From the NCBI GenBank assembly GCA_037893245.1, contig JBAIAA010000242.1, positions 1 through 64,000 on the forward strand: a DNA stretch of 64,000 bases, written 5' to 3'. Origin of the DNA: Crossaster papposus. Taxonomy: Eukaryota > Echinodermata > Asteroidea > Velatida > Solasteridae. Each line of letters begins with the position of its first letter. The stretch's first letter is position 1. The notes under the pieces were generated by a model. It saw only the letters and a program-made list of their open reading frames with translations. It searched no databases and had not been told where the DNA came from. Positions 11,717 through 20,825 of this stretch are shown piece by piece. The translations under genes and the position numbers were made by a program.

Positions 11717-12502
11717 TGTAACGGATCTACCAATTTACCCCAGACTAATATTCCCCCGGTGGTCACCCAGCGAGTGTGGTACTCCTACAGGAAACCCAAG
11801 ACCGGTGGCGAGGCCCGTTGGACGGAAATATACCGCCTAATGCACAGGGCTGAGAACTGTACCCTCAATTAACCTAGCTCCATGGGGACGGACAAGACAG
11901 ACTACAGGACAAGAGTAAAAGGGACAAGTAAACTTTATGCATGTACCCTCGTTTAATTATTTCTCAATCACTGCTGCTCGAACCTCCATTACATAATCAT
12001 TAGTTAAAGTAGTACCCACAAGTAAATAAATGATTAGTATGTAGCCGCCTGTGCTATTCTATAGACCCCCACGTACGACGCGCCTCTTGGTTTGGGTCCT
12101 TATTTGTAGCCTCCAAGCTACGAGTGCCTTTCGCTAGGGCGCAACGGTAAGTTAACCCCTTTCCCCTATACGCGGACCAGAACTAATCCCTAGTTCCCCA
12201 GAAACTAATCCCTAGTTTCCTCTTTGGTGTCACACCGTGGTCCCACCCAAGTAATGGTAACAGTGGCCTACGCTCGAATCGAGGTAGCGCACACTGTAGC
12301 CTCTTATTACCCGAGAGTCGACACTCACACGTCCGTCCCAAACGAGATCCAAACTTGTACTGTTTGCGCCGTACACGTACACGTACACCATACCAATGTA
12401 CCAGTCAGTGACGCGCTAGCGCCCTCTATAGTTAGATTCGCTGAGCGACTTGCGCCCGCTCGCGCTCTACTCGATTAGCAAGATTGGTTCAATTGCGTTA
12501 CA
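11717..12502 (-). repeat. 3' LTR of the gypsy element (786 bp, full length)
   Basis: Starts TGTAACG and ends CGTTACA. It is 786 bp against 429 bp for the partner at 19,139-19,567, which lacks the segment matching about 12,100-12,453. The deletion joint lies at a shared CC, consistent with microhomology-mediated loss. It contains a TACACG-rich stretch (12,370-12,385). Confidence 0.9.
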
Positions 12503-12516
12503 AAGCCTCCTTATTG
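12503..12516 (-). promoter_or_regulatory. Polypurine tract
   Basis: On the minus strand the bases directly before the 3' LTR read AATAAGGAGGCTT, the position where plus-strand DNA synthesis is primed in LTR elements. It is short and not purely purine. Confidence 0.5.
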
Positions 12517-12627
12517 CTTTGATCGTCCCGATCAAAATGCTAAATAACAAATAATAAGCAAATGATTAAATAACAAATTATCTGAAGACGTTCCAACGCG
12601 CATCACGGTGCCTCCACAAATTTAATC

Positions 12628-12772
12628 CAAGAAACTTAAAAACATTAAGACACTTTAGATAAACTTCAAGAACTTTAAAACATTAAGAAACTTTAGATAA
12701 ACTGTAAGAACTTTAAAACATTAAGAAACTCTAGATAAACTGTAAGAAACTTTAAATAAACCTAAAGAACTT
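12628..12772. repeat. Short tandem repeats near the 3' end of the gypsy element
   Basis: About three copies of a ~47-bp unit containing AACATTAAGAAACTTTAGAT and AAACTGTAAGAACTTTAA lie between the last ORF and the purine tract. The first ORF codons from the 3' end run into the array. Confidence 0.8.
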
Positions 12773-13658
12773 TAGAACTGGTACTCTTGAAATCGTGTTC
12801 GAAATCAACGTTGTAGACCCGGTGCTGCCTTATCTCCTCTATCTTGTTGCCGTCCTCGTTGTACCGGTATGTGGTCGTGTTCTCCACCACCTTCCTCACC
12901 CGCCCCCTCAGGGTTGGAAGCTGGACTGGCTGGGCCGGAGCGATCTCTAGAGACGATCCGGTCTCGGGCTCGCTCACCTCGGCTTGGGACATCATCATCT
13001 TTAGCATCCCTAGTGGCTTGCCTCCATGGACAAGGGGTCGAGGCGCCTCCGGGGCCTCTCCGAAGACTGAAATCGAAGATGGGGACAAGGATATCTCTGC
13101 TGGAGCATGAGCCGAGAGATCCAGTGGAGCGTTTCCTTCGGCATGGCTGGCAGAGGACACAGTGGCTGGCGGGGCCTGGCGCCGTTTAGTACCTCCCTTC
13201 TCTGTAGGGGCGGTTCCTTTTTTCTCCTTCAGCTTCTGTTGAGGTGCATGGCTCCTGCCCGAGCTAGAATGGTCCTTCCGCTCCCGGTCAAGCACCTCCC
13301 GTGCTTCACGCCATGACTTGCAGTCCCTGAGATCCTGCCGGGCTATCTCCAGACGCATCGTCTTCATCGGTGGCGCCGCCCTTTCGGCCTCCGTTTCTAA
13401 AGCTATCTGGCTCACTTCCATCAGATTTTCCGGGTGGTCTTTACTGTAGTGGCGTCTAAGGTTGTCCTTCCTGTTAGATCTGAACGAACAACGGCGGCAC
13501 CAGGCAAACAGGGACTTCTGCTTGTGCTCCATCCGGATATGGCGAGCCAGACTGGTCCGCTGTTGGTAGGTGCGGCCACACTGCTCACATGTGAACTCTG
13601 GCAGTGGATCTGGCCTGTCCATTTCCGTCTCTGAGTTAAGTTTGAAGAACAGAAACAA
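12762..13658 (-). CDS. Accessory C2H2 zinc-finger ORF in the env position of the gypsy element
   Basis: An uninterrupted frame of 298 codons between integrase and the 3' LTR. The first in-frame ATG after the likely splice acceptor is at 13,622 (residue 13 of the frame). Residues 24-45 and 54-75 form two C2H2 fingers, both C-x2-C-x12-H-x4-H (CEQCGRTY..., CRRCSFRS...). The middle is charged and low complexity. Residues 178-182 are PLDLS, the canonical CtBP-binding motif of repressors. No signal peptide or membrane segment is seen, so it is not an envelope gene. Unlike gag and pol it carries no stop or frameshift. Probable role, by inference only: nuclear DNA- or RNA-binding regulator of the element or of the host. 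The source of the ORF (host capture or ancestral) cannot be told here. Confidence 0.75.
   Translation of the reverse strand: MFLFFKLNSETEMDRPDPLPEFTCEQCGRTYQQRTSLARHIRMEHKQKSLFAWCRRCSFRSNRKDNLRRHYSKDHPENLMEVSQIALETEAERAAPPMKTMRLEIARQDLRDCKSWREAREVLDRERKDHSSSGRSHAPQQKLKEKKGTAPTEKGGTKRRQAPPATVSSASHAEGNAPLDLSAHAPAEISLSPSSISVFGEAPEAPRPLVHGGKPLGMLKMMMSQAEVSEPETGSSLEIAPAQPVQLPTLRGRVRKVVENTTTYRYNEDGNKIEEIRQHRVYNVDFEHDFKSTSSKVL
13630..13658 (-). promoter_or_regulatory. Likely 3' splice site for a subgenomic mRNA
   Basis: Just before the zinc-finger ORF the minus strand reads a pyrimidine-rich stretch (TTTGTTTCTGTTCTTC), a branch-like CTTAAC and CAG at 13,633-13,631, nine bases before the ATG at 13,622. 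Retroviral env and some LTR-element third ORFs are expressed from spliced RNA; here the arrangement suggests the same. The matching donor was not identified. Confidence 0.45.
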
Positions 13659-13794
13659 ACATTCAATTAATTAAACATTCCATTCAATTAATCTAATCAA
13701 TTTACACTGAGTACACACGGACAACACTCCAGATTCCCACAGAGGTTTATCTATAGCGAGGGGGATAGTGGTCTCTGCCTTGGCAGATTCCTCC

Positions 13795-14925
13795 TCACGG
13801 GTCCACGATTGTTCTGTGTTTCCGGCCAACATTCTCATTGAGCTTCAAGCTTTCGGTGTCCTCAACATGTGGGTGTTGCCGGTGCAGTCCTCCGCCCAGC
13901 TTGCCTCCACTCTCTCCTTGTGAGTTATAGACCACACAGTCGGGTGACACATCTATTTCCGAATTCACAAAACTAGCGGATGGCACCTCTGGTTCAGACG
14001 GAGCTTGTTGAACCTGGGAACGCCCCCTAGGTGAGGGTACTGGCTGTGACGGCGTCACTGGCCACGCCTTCAATGGCTGACCCCGATACGCCTTTAGCCT
14101 GTCTGAATGCACTACTTGCAGTCGCCCCCGTGGTTTCTCCTGTATCCTAAATGTTACATCCGAAAGTCGATTGAGTACTAGGTAGGGACCTTTCCATCGG
14201 CTCACCAACTTAGGCGATACCCCTTTCTTCTTAGATGGGTCATACAGCCAGACAAAGTTTCCCTCCTTGTAATTCGCCTCCGTCGCTCGCCTATCATACG
14301 TGCGCTTTTGATGCCTCGCACTCAGTTTGAGTTCTTGCCTGGCTCGGCCATGAGCCAGCTGCATGCGATGCCTTAATTCCTCTCCATAATCTGTGATGGG
14401 TCCGTCTCCCTTTAGGGGTGGTGTCTGCGTCGTCAAGTCTATCGGCAACGCAACCTCTCGTCCGAGCGAGAGCATATTCGGTGTCTCCTTTGTTGACTCC
14501 TGAGGGACGGACCTATAGGCGAATGTCGCAAATGGCAACTGTTCGTCCCAGTCCCTCTGGCCACGCCTCGTATCAAGCATCATTGACACTGTGGTAATCA
14601 GGGTACGGTTAAATATCTCGATTAACCCATCTGATTTGGGATTGTACGCCACTGTCCGGGTTTTTCTTATTCCAAGGATCTTGCACATTTCCGAAAAGAT
14701 AGCAGACTCAAAGTTCCGGCCCTGATCTGAGTGTAACTCTTGAGGTACTCCATACCGACACACAAAGTTCATTACGAACGCTTTAGCCACGGTGGGAGCT
14801 CGGCCATCGGGGAGAGCATAGGCCTCCATCCACTTAGAGAAATAATCTCCAACGACGAGCACCCATCTGTTACCTCCCGTTGTCTCCGGTAGCGGACCAA
14901 CAAGATCGAGGGCCACCCTTTCCAT
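13795..14925 (-). pseudogene. Gypsy integrase core and C-terminal region
   Basis: Inserts element cDNA into host DNA. The frame begins at the start of the rve core. The catalytic triad is visible: D7 (ALDLVGPLP), D67 (HSDQGRNFE) and E103 (SDGLIEIFNRTL), giving the D,D35E spacing of LTR integrases. A C-terminal segment with FVWLYDP and SPKLVSRWKGPYLV is the SH3-like GPF/Y-type module, and LQVVHSDRLKAY follows. The N-terminal zinc-binding half is out of frame with this ORF: CRKCDVC lies immediately upstream in another frame, so pol is broken at about 15,000-15,030. The core itself is open. Confidence 0.88.
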
Positions 14926-14933
14926 AGGGGCCC

Positions 14934-16343
14934 CTACTTGATACTGCCGAAGAGGCGCCCGCCTCTTTCTAGGAGACTTCCGCTTGGCACAAACGTCGCA
15001 TTTACGACAACATGCTCTCGGGCTTTCAACCTAGCTAGTGTTCGGCTTACACCAAAATGGCCTCCCCTTATTCCTCCATGTAATTCTTTTAGTGTCGCCT
15101 CGCGAAACTCAAAGGGCAGGATCACTTGCCACCTAACATCTTGACCATCATTTGATTCCCAACGCCTGCTCAGAACCGAATGCCTCATCTCTAGTTGATC
15201 CCACTGTGACCAGTAGACTTTAGCAGTTCCTGCTCTTGAGGACACCTCGTTCCAATCCGGGCGACAACCAGACTTATCTTTTTCCTCTATCACCCAATTG
15301 ATCGTCGGATCTCTCAGTTGGCCTTCCCGGAATTTTCTCATGGTGACGTGAGGCTCCAATTCGGTGACTCTTGTCGTCACATCTCCACATGACTCCAGCT
15401 TCTTGTTCGGGCATGCTTCCGGTCCATTGTCGGCACAAGTATTTACACCCTCAGTTTCCACTCCTTTAGTCACACTCTTCTCGTCTAAGATGGGGTTCTG
15501 AGGCTCCTCATCCGAACGTCCACACTGTTTACATGGATGGCGAGGGAGCGCGTCGGCATTGCCGTGTCTTTTCCCCGGACGGTGAACAATCTCATAGTTA
15601 TACCCCCCTAAGACCTCCAACCAGCGTGCTACTTGGCCCTCCGGATTCTTAAAATTAACTAGCCAGCGGAGCGCTGCATGATCTGTCCGGATTAATATCC
15701 TCGTCCCATATAGATACTGCTTATAGTGTTTCAGGTACACAATGATCGCCAGGAGCTCCCTCCTAGTAACGCAATAATTTCTCTCAGCTCTATTGAGAGT
15801 CCGGCTGCCATACGCGATAACCCGTTTTTGTCCCTCCTGTAGTTGCGACAGCACAGCTCCAATACCGAAACCACTTGCATCCGTGTCCAATATGAATTGT
15901 CCCTCCGGCTCGGGGTATGCCAGAATAGGCGCCTCCTGTAGGTGTCGCTTTAATGCCTCAAAGGCCTCCTGGCAGTCATCTCCCCAGCTGAATGGTCGCG
16001 CCTTCTCCGTAAGCCTATGCAGCGGGCGGGCTATATTTGCAAACCCCTTAATAAACCTCCTATAGTATGAGGCTAGCCCCAAGAAACTCCTCACACCCTT
16101 GACATCTGCCGGGGCCTTCCATGACTTCACTTCCTCCACCTTCTCAGGGTCCGTGGATATCCCATTGGGGGAAACGACATGCCCCAGATATTTCACCTCC
16201 CGCCTGAAGAGATGGCATTTCTTAGGTTTAAGTTTTAGCCTCGCCACACGAAATCTTTGCAGAAGCTCTCGCAACCGATTGATCTCTTCCTGCACAGTTT
16301 TACCATAGACAATTACATCGTCTAGATACACAAGTAATGTTTG
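14934..16343 (-). pseudogene. Gypsy reverse transcriptase (3' part) and RNase H
   Basis: Starts right after the TGA at 16,344-16,346 in the same frame as the preceding ORF. The RT active site YLDDVIVY is at the very beginning, followed by the thumb region (RFLGLASYYRRFIKGF type). RNase H follows with LDTDASGFGIGAVLSQ near residue 150, RREL and TDHAALRWL. The H of the integrase H2C2 finger (LHGG...GHFG) is near the C-terminus, but the cysteine half is lost to a frame change and an apparent short deletion, so the ORF ends in an unrelated tail. Confidence 0.88.
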
Positions 16344-17876
16344 TCACTGTAGGCCCGATACTACCCTCTTCATTAGCCTCTCGAATGTGGCGGGGGCATT
16401 GCACAGACCGAAGGGCATAACCCCCCAGCTGTACAATCCCCCGCGCACAACGAATGCAGACTTGCGTTTTGCGTCCTCATCCAGTTCCACCTGCCAGTAA
16501 CCAGAGGCTAAATCCAGTGTAGAGAACCATCTGGCACCGGCAAGTGCATCCAACGTGTCATCGATCCTGGGCACTGGATAGGCGTCTTTCACGGTCTCGG
16601 CATTGAGCCTCCTATAGTCTACACAGAAGCGATGGGTATCGTCTTTCTTCCGCACTAAGACCACGTTCGATGCCCATGGGCTGTCTGATGGCTGAATGAA
16701 GCCTCTCGCAAGTAAATCGCCCACTTGTTGGTCAATCTCTTTCTGATTGCAGGCCGGCTGTCGTCTCCGCCTCTCTCTGATGGGGTGGGCGCTGCCGGTA
16801 TCTATACTGTGTTTTACCAAGCCTGTCCTCCCTATGTCGTCGTCTCCCTTGGAAAAGACGTCAGCGTAATCGATAAGTAGCCGAGCAATAGCGGCGTGAT
16901 AACACGGATCCATCTCCTCAGTTGCCTGAATAAATAAATCTTGAAGGTGGGATGGAATTTGAACATCCGTTTGGGCGCCTCCCTGAATTTGGTGCGACTC
17001 TTCGACATCCTCATCGTCTACAGGCGTTAATTGACCCGCCGTTAACCCACATCGGAGGACACACCCTCGCTGTCCTGGATTAAGTACCCGCAAAGCGAAG
17101 GTGTTCTCCTTAGTGTTAACCAGGGTCCTCCCTAGTATAAGTCCCTTCTTCTCTAAATCTCCACCGCCCCGAACTGGCTCTACAATGCCCGTACTGCAAG
17201 CCTCCGATGGCGTGGATATTTTCCCCGGAACTATAGTCTCGTGTCCGGGTGGTATTGTTGTGGTCTGTGAGACAACGACCCTAGCACATAACGAGACTCC
17301 AAATCGTGTTGTACATTTCAGATATTCTCCATTGAGTACTAACTCACGCCTCTTGAAATCCAACTTGCCTCCCGTCGGAAGCAAAAAGTCCATCCCAAGT
17401 ATTCCTTGAATATTAACTTTGGCGAACACTACTCGAATGGGGTAAGTTGTCCTTCCAACCCGCACTTCAACCTGCGCCACGCAAAGCGTGTCCAAAGGCT
17501 TCCCGTCCGCCTGGAGTACCCTCACACCTTGGTCCTCCAGCTTTGGTCTCCTCTCAGGTGGTATCATGTGGTAAATCTCGGCCGATATGATTGTGTCCGT
17601 AGTTCCAGTATCAACCAGCTTCCGAACTTGCAATGAACGGACCTCTCCTTCAACAAAGAGTCCGTTCTTGGCCGACATCAGAGGCGCGAAAATCCTCCGT
17701 ACTGTATCCGATACAGGTGGGTCTAGTCCCGCCTGGTTGTCCCTTGTTGACCCTGTGTTACAACCAGCCCCTCCTCGGGTCCCGGGAGGGGCTGCGGATC
17801 GTTTCCCTGTTGTATCTTGCTCCTTTTCGCAGGGCACTCCCACGCAAAGTGTCCTTGTCCTTGGCAGCCAAAACAT
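16344..17876 (-). pseudogene. Gypsy protease and reverse transcriptase (5' part)
   Basis: Read after the -1 frameshift at 17,801-17,807. The aspartic protease motif LVDTGTTDTIIS is at residues 88-99 of the open frame and ILGMDFL marks its second conserved block. The RT palm begins about residue 414 (FCVDYRRLN) with the catalytic LDLASGYWQV near residue 456 and MPFGLCNAPATF near the end. An in-frame TGA at 16,344-16,346 stops translation a few residues before YLDD, so no full polymerase can be made from this copy without read-through. Confidence 0.88.
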
Positions 17877-19116
17877 ATGTCGTTTGATGTTGCCTGCCGC
17901 TTTGGCCGCGGAAGGTAATTTCTCGTATCACGCTTCTTTGCTGAAGTAGCCTCGGGCAGTGGTAGTGGTCCTCTGGAAGATAGCCGCTCGTCCACTAGGG
18001 TTTTCACTGTGTCCCGCACCTGCTTGTCTAAATCGTTCATCCTGCACGTCTTTCTCTGAAACTCACTCAGACCTGACCTCTGGGCCTCCATGCGTACAAA
18101 ATTTGCTGTAGACAAGGCTGCCCTAATTGCTTCCTCCAAACTCGTTGGGTTGGCTCTAAAGATACCCTCACGAATCGACTGGCTAGCAATTGCGTCAGAA
18201 AAATGGCCCCGCGCAAGGCGGTCCTTACCGGTTTCAGAAAATTCGGGGTATGCCATTGCCGTCAATTCACTGATGGCCTGGCCCAGTTCCTGTATGGTCT
18301 CCTTGGGAGTCTGTCGTCTACTCCTCAACTCCATCAAAAAGTTCTCCGCCTTCTGCCCAGGCCCAAACCTGGCATTCAGCAGGCTAAGCAACTCCCTACA
18401 CGACTTCCTCTTTCCATCCTCCTTGCAACTAAGAAGTACCTTGAGTGCTGGACCCTGGAGGCTCGCCGAAAGGAATGCAGCTGCCTCGTCGTCATTCCAC
18501 GCGTTGGCAATTTTGTTCCTTTTTCTTTTGGAGCTCCCTCTTGCGTATTTCCCTTCTGTAGCACAGCAGGCTCCGATGTAAAACTGTTTGTACCCTCCAC
18601 TACTAATGTAGATTGTGCCCGAGGCGTCTATGTCCTATTCTTTTTCAGTATGCCAACAGGAGGCGTCCAAGAGCCTCCCAGTACACCCACTTCCGGCCTT
18701 TCCATTGATAAGTCCATAGACCGTTGACACCCCGAGTCCACCTCGAGTTTAACTGTTGTTGAGTCACCTTCTTTTGTGTGTGGTCGTCCGTCATCGAAGA
18801 GTAGCCTACCCTGTGTTCCTTCTGTATTAAGTTTAGCTATTTTCTCATGTAGCCTCTCGATCTCCACCTCTTGCTCAAAGACCCTAAGCCTTAGTTCAAG
18901 CTCTTTATTCTGCTGGAATGATCGCTGTAATTCGTCTTCTTTCCCTTGCATCTCCATCCGCAGGAAATGCAGTTCGTCCTCGTTGTCAATAACATCGTGA
19001 CATGAGGCTCCTGTCGTCTCTTTAGTGTCCTCCCTATCCATAGCTGAGGCTAACGTTCTGTCCCAGAATGTACGTGGTTCGTAGGTAACTTTGGTCCAGT
19101 GTGAAGTCGAGTGCAT
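17723..19116 (-). pseudogene. Gypsy gag, interrupted
   Basis: The capsid/nucleocapsid gene is spread over three open pieces. The first, from the ATG at 19,116, includes a coiled coil (heptad-rich ELHFLRMEMQGKEDELQRSF region) and stops at 18,628. The same frame reopens to 18,376. The capsid-like part then lies in another frame (entered near 18,535 in an A-rich run) down to 17,723. The C-terminal piece carries the CCHC knuckle CFGCQGQGHFAWEC, typical of nucleocapsid RNA binding. So gag has one in-frame stop and one frameshift in this copy. Confidence 0.82.
17765..17807 (-). promoter_or_regulatory. Programmed -1 ribosomal frameshift signal between gag and pol
   Basis: On the minus strand the heptamer GGGAAAC (17,807-17,801) stands in the gag frame as G GGA AAC, the X XXY YYZ form. 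A six-base spacer (17,800-17,795) leads into a perfect 10-bp stem, CAGCCCCTCC with GGAGGGGCTG (17,794-17,785 with 17,774-17,765), around a ten-base loop that can itself pair. Shifting -1 here moves gag into the pol frame, and gag and pol overlap by 154 bases (17,723-17,876). GGGAAAC is, as I recall, used by some retroviruses at gag-pro. Confidence 0.85.
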
Positions 19117-19119
19117 TTT

Positions 19120-19137
19120 ATCCCACTTCTGACACCA
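19120..19137 (-). promoter_or_regulatory. Primer-binding site, tRNA-Leu type
   Basis: The minus strand reads TGGTGTCAGAAGTGGGAT one base after the 5' LTR. It is complementary to a tRNA 3' end of the leucine type ending in CCA. Confidence 0.75.
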
Positions 19138-19138
19138 T

Positions 19139-19567
19139 TGAGGCGGATCTACCAATTTACCCCGGACTAATATTCCCCCGGTGGTCACCCAGCGAGTGTG
19201 GTACTCCTACAGGAAACCCAAGACCGGTGGCGAGGCCCGTTGGACGGAAATATACCGCCTAATGCACAGGGCTGACAACTGTACCCTCAATTAACCTAGC
19301 TCCATGGGGACGGACAAGACAGACTACAGGACAAGAGTAAAATGGACAAGTAAACTGTATGCATGTACCCTCGTTTAATTATTTCTCAATCACTGCTGCT
19401 CGAACCTCCATTACATAATCATTAGTTAAAGTAGTACCCACAAGTAAATCAATGATTAGTTATGTAGCCGCCTGTGCTATTCTATAGACCCCCACGTACG
19501 ACGCGCCTCTTGGTTTGGGTCCGCTCGCACTCTACTCGATTAGCAAGATTGGTTCAATTGCGTTACA
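19139..19567 (-). repeat. 5' LTR of the gypsy element, internally deleted (429 bp)
   Basis: Matches the 3' LTR apart from a handful of substitutions, one small indel, an internal gap of about 355 bp and a changed inner terminus (TGAGGCGG where the partner has TGTAACGG). Since the 5' LTR drives transcription, loss of this segment may affect the promoter. Confidence 0.88.
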
Positions 19568-19571
19568 GTAT

Positions 19572-19911
19572 AAATAGGACATTTTGATCCCGCGTTTTTA
19601 AAGGATGGTTATGCATGGATGTTCATACCCTACTTTTAAATGCTCTTCATTTCGCTTCCAGGACATAGTGTCTCTTTAACTGTGGTTTACTTGCTTGGGA
19701 TAAACAGACAAGTCCCATCAGAAAAGAGCCATGTGTGTGTAATTAATGTTGTCGACTTTTGTATGAACACAATAAATGACACATATTACGTTTAGCTTGG
19801 GTCTCATGTATATCTTCTAACAATACTTTACCGTCTTCCGTTATAATAGTGTATAGCCAAAATCGTGAAAGTCGTTCATTCACTCGCCAAGCTTCGAATT
19901 TCCTTATTCCA
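19572..19911. other. Right flank of the gypsy insertion
   Basis: Non-coding, collinear with about 44,715-45,030 in unit 2, which confirms that the gypsy element interrupted a previously continuous sequence. Confidence 0.7.
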
Positions 19912-20033
19912 CTGTTTCTATAAGTTCGATTAAAAATTCGTGGGTTTTGAGCGGCCATGTTTTTTTCAATGCATTTTTCAACGAAAAAAAGCATGGCCGA
20001 CCAGAGAATTTGTATTGGAAATTATAGAAACAG
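19912..20033. repeat. Large imperfect palindrome
   Basis: The arms pair CTGTTTCTATAA near 19,912 with TTATAGAAACAG near 20,022, and GGCCATGTTTTTTTC near 19,953 with GAAAAAAAGCATGGCC near 19,983, around a ~16-base loop. Part of one arm is related, in inverse orientation, to 48,755-48,830. It is probably a foldback element. Confidence 0.7.
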
Positions 20034-20289
20034 ATTTTTTCCTGGACTATTGTCAGACCTGACATGTCAAAATCTGTTTTCGTCAACAAAATTGATTTAC
20101 AAAAATCCAAATTTTTTAAAAATCGATTGGGTAATGAATGCTCTAGAGGCCAAAACGACGGCGACAAACCAGACTGGGTCTAGAATGTACATGTAGGCCT
20201 ACTGTAGCTAAAGTGTATTGTCAGTGTGGGCCTCATGATCATTCATAAGTCTTTGTACACTATTTTGTATCTAAAATCCTGTTTCGCAG

Positions 20290-20541
20290 AAGATATTACC
20301 AAGCGAATACGACTACCACATTTGCAGTTTCGAACCGAAGGAAAACGGTTTCCAGGCTGATGAGGAAAGTGTCAAGTGAACTGCAGCTACAAAACCATCG
20401 CAGGTTTGGGTCAACACAATGGAAGTTTATTATCGTTGTCAACACAACACCACTCATATAGGAGAGACTGTTAGAAGATCAACAAAGAACACCAACTGTT
20501 AAGCTACAATGGTTGTGACAGTAAAAGGACTGGAAAATACC
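20290..20541 (+). pseudogene. MULE/SWIM-transposase-like gene, N-terminal exon (decayed)
   Basis: Behind a TTTCGCAG acceptor at 20,289, one frame reads KILPSEYDYHICSFEPKENG, QVWVNTMEVYYRCQHNTTH, then KNTNC and ATMVVTVKG, with in-frame TGA (about 20,377) and TAA (about 20,503). The pattern C-x-H ... N-x-C followed by a beta-rich ..MVVTVK is the zinc-cluster region found before MULE-like transposases. A donor (ACC/GTAGTA) gives phase 0, which matches the next exon at 23,748. Unit 2 seems to have lost this exon. Confidence 0.5.
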
Positions 20542-20825
20542 GTAGTAGGCAAGTATTGCATCTAAAATAAATGTTGTCCCATAGGTTTAGGGGCATTCAA
20601 TGCATAGGTAATATCAAGGGTTAAATGAAGATGGCGAGAGGTCTGAGAAGAGGGGTTAATGCTGAAGACTTTCCTGTGTGACATTTGCTAATATACATGC
20701 CATACATGTAATAATAATAATAATAATACAAGGCATTTCTATGGCGCTCTACAAAGAACACAGCGCCTCACATCAACAACATAATTAATACAATGAAATA
20801 CAGAAAATGCAGTAAAACAAACAAA

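Larger units (their letters stand above)
11717..19567 (-). mobile_element. Ty3/gypsy LTR retrotransposon, 7.85 kb
   Basis: Complete element in minus orientation. It is bounded by the inverted ends TGTAACG and CGTTACA and flanked by a GTAT target-site duplication (11,713-11,716 and 19,568-19,571). Unit 2 has the uninterrupted site near 44,706. Order in the element: 5' LTR, tRNA-Leu-type primer site, gag with coiled coil and CCHC knuckle, -1 frameshift signal, protease, reverse transcriptase, RNase H, integrase, an extra zinc-finger ORF, short tandem repeats, purine tract, 3' LTR. The domain order PR-RT-RH-IN is that of Ty3/gypsy. Coding disruptions: one stop and one frameshift in gag, one TGA in RT, and a frame change with apparent loss in the integrase zinc region. 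The LTRs differ by only about half a dozen substitutions plus one large deletion, so insertion looks recent. Confidence 0.93.

Noticed and set aside
12224-12478. 84-codon plus-strand frame within an LTR
   Set aside because: Lies inside the 3' LTR against the direction of transcription and is lacking from the shortened partner LTR.
12762-13658. Envelope gene of the gypsy element
   Set aside because: No signal peptide, furin-type site, fusion peptide or membrane anchor; the C2H2 fingers point to a nuclear protein.
18090-18727. Plus-strand frames of 163 and 174 codons
   Set aside because: They run antisense to gag of the gypsy element and lack recognisable domains.
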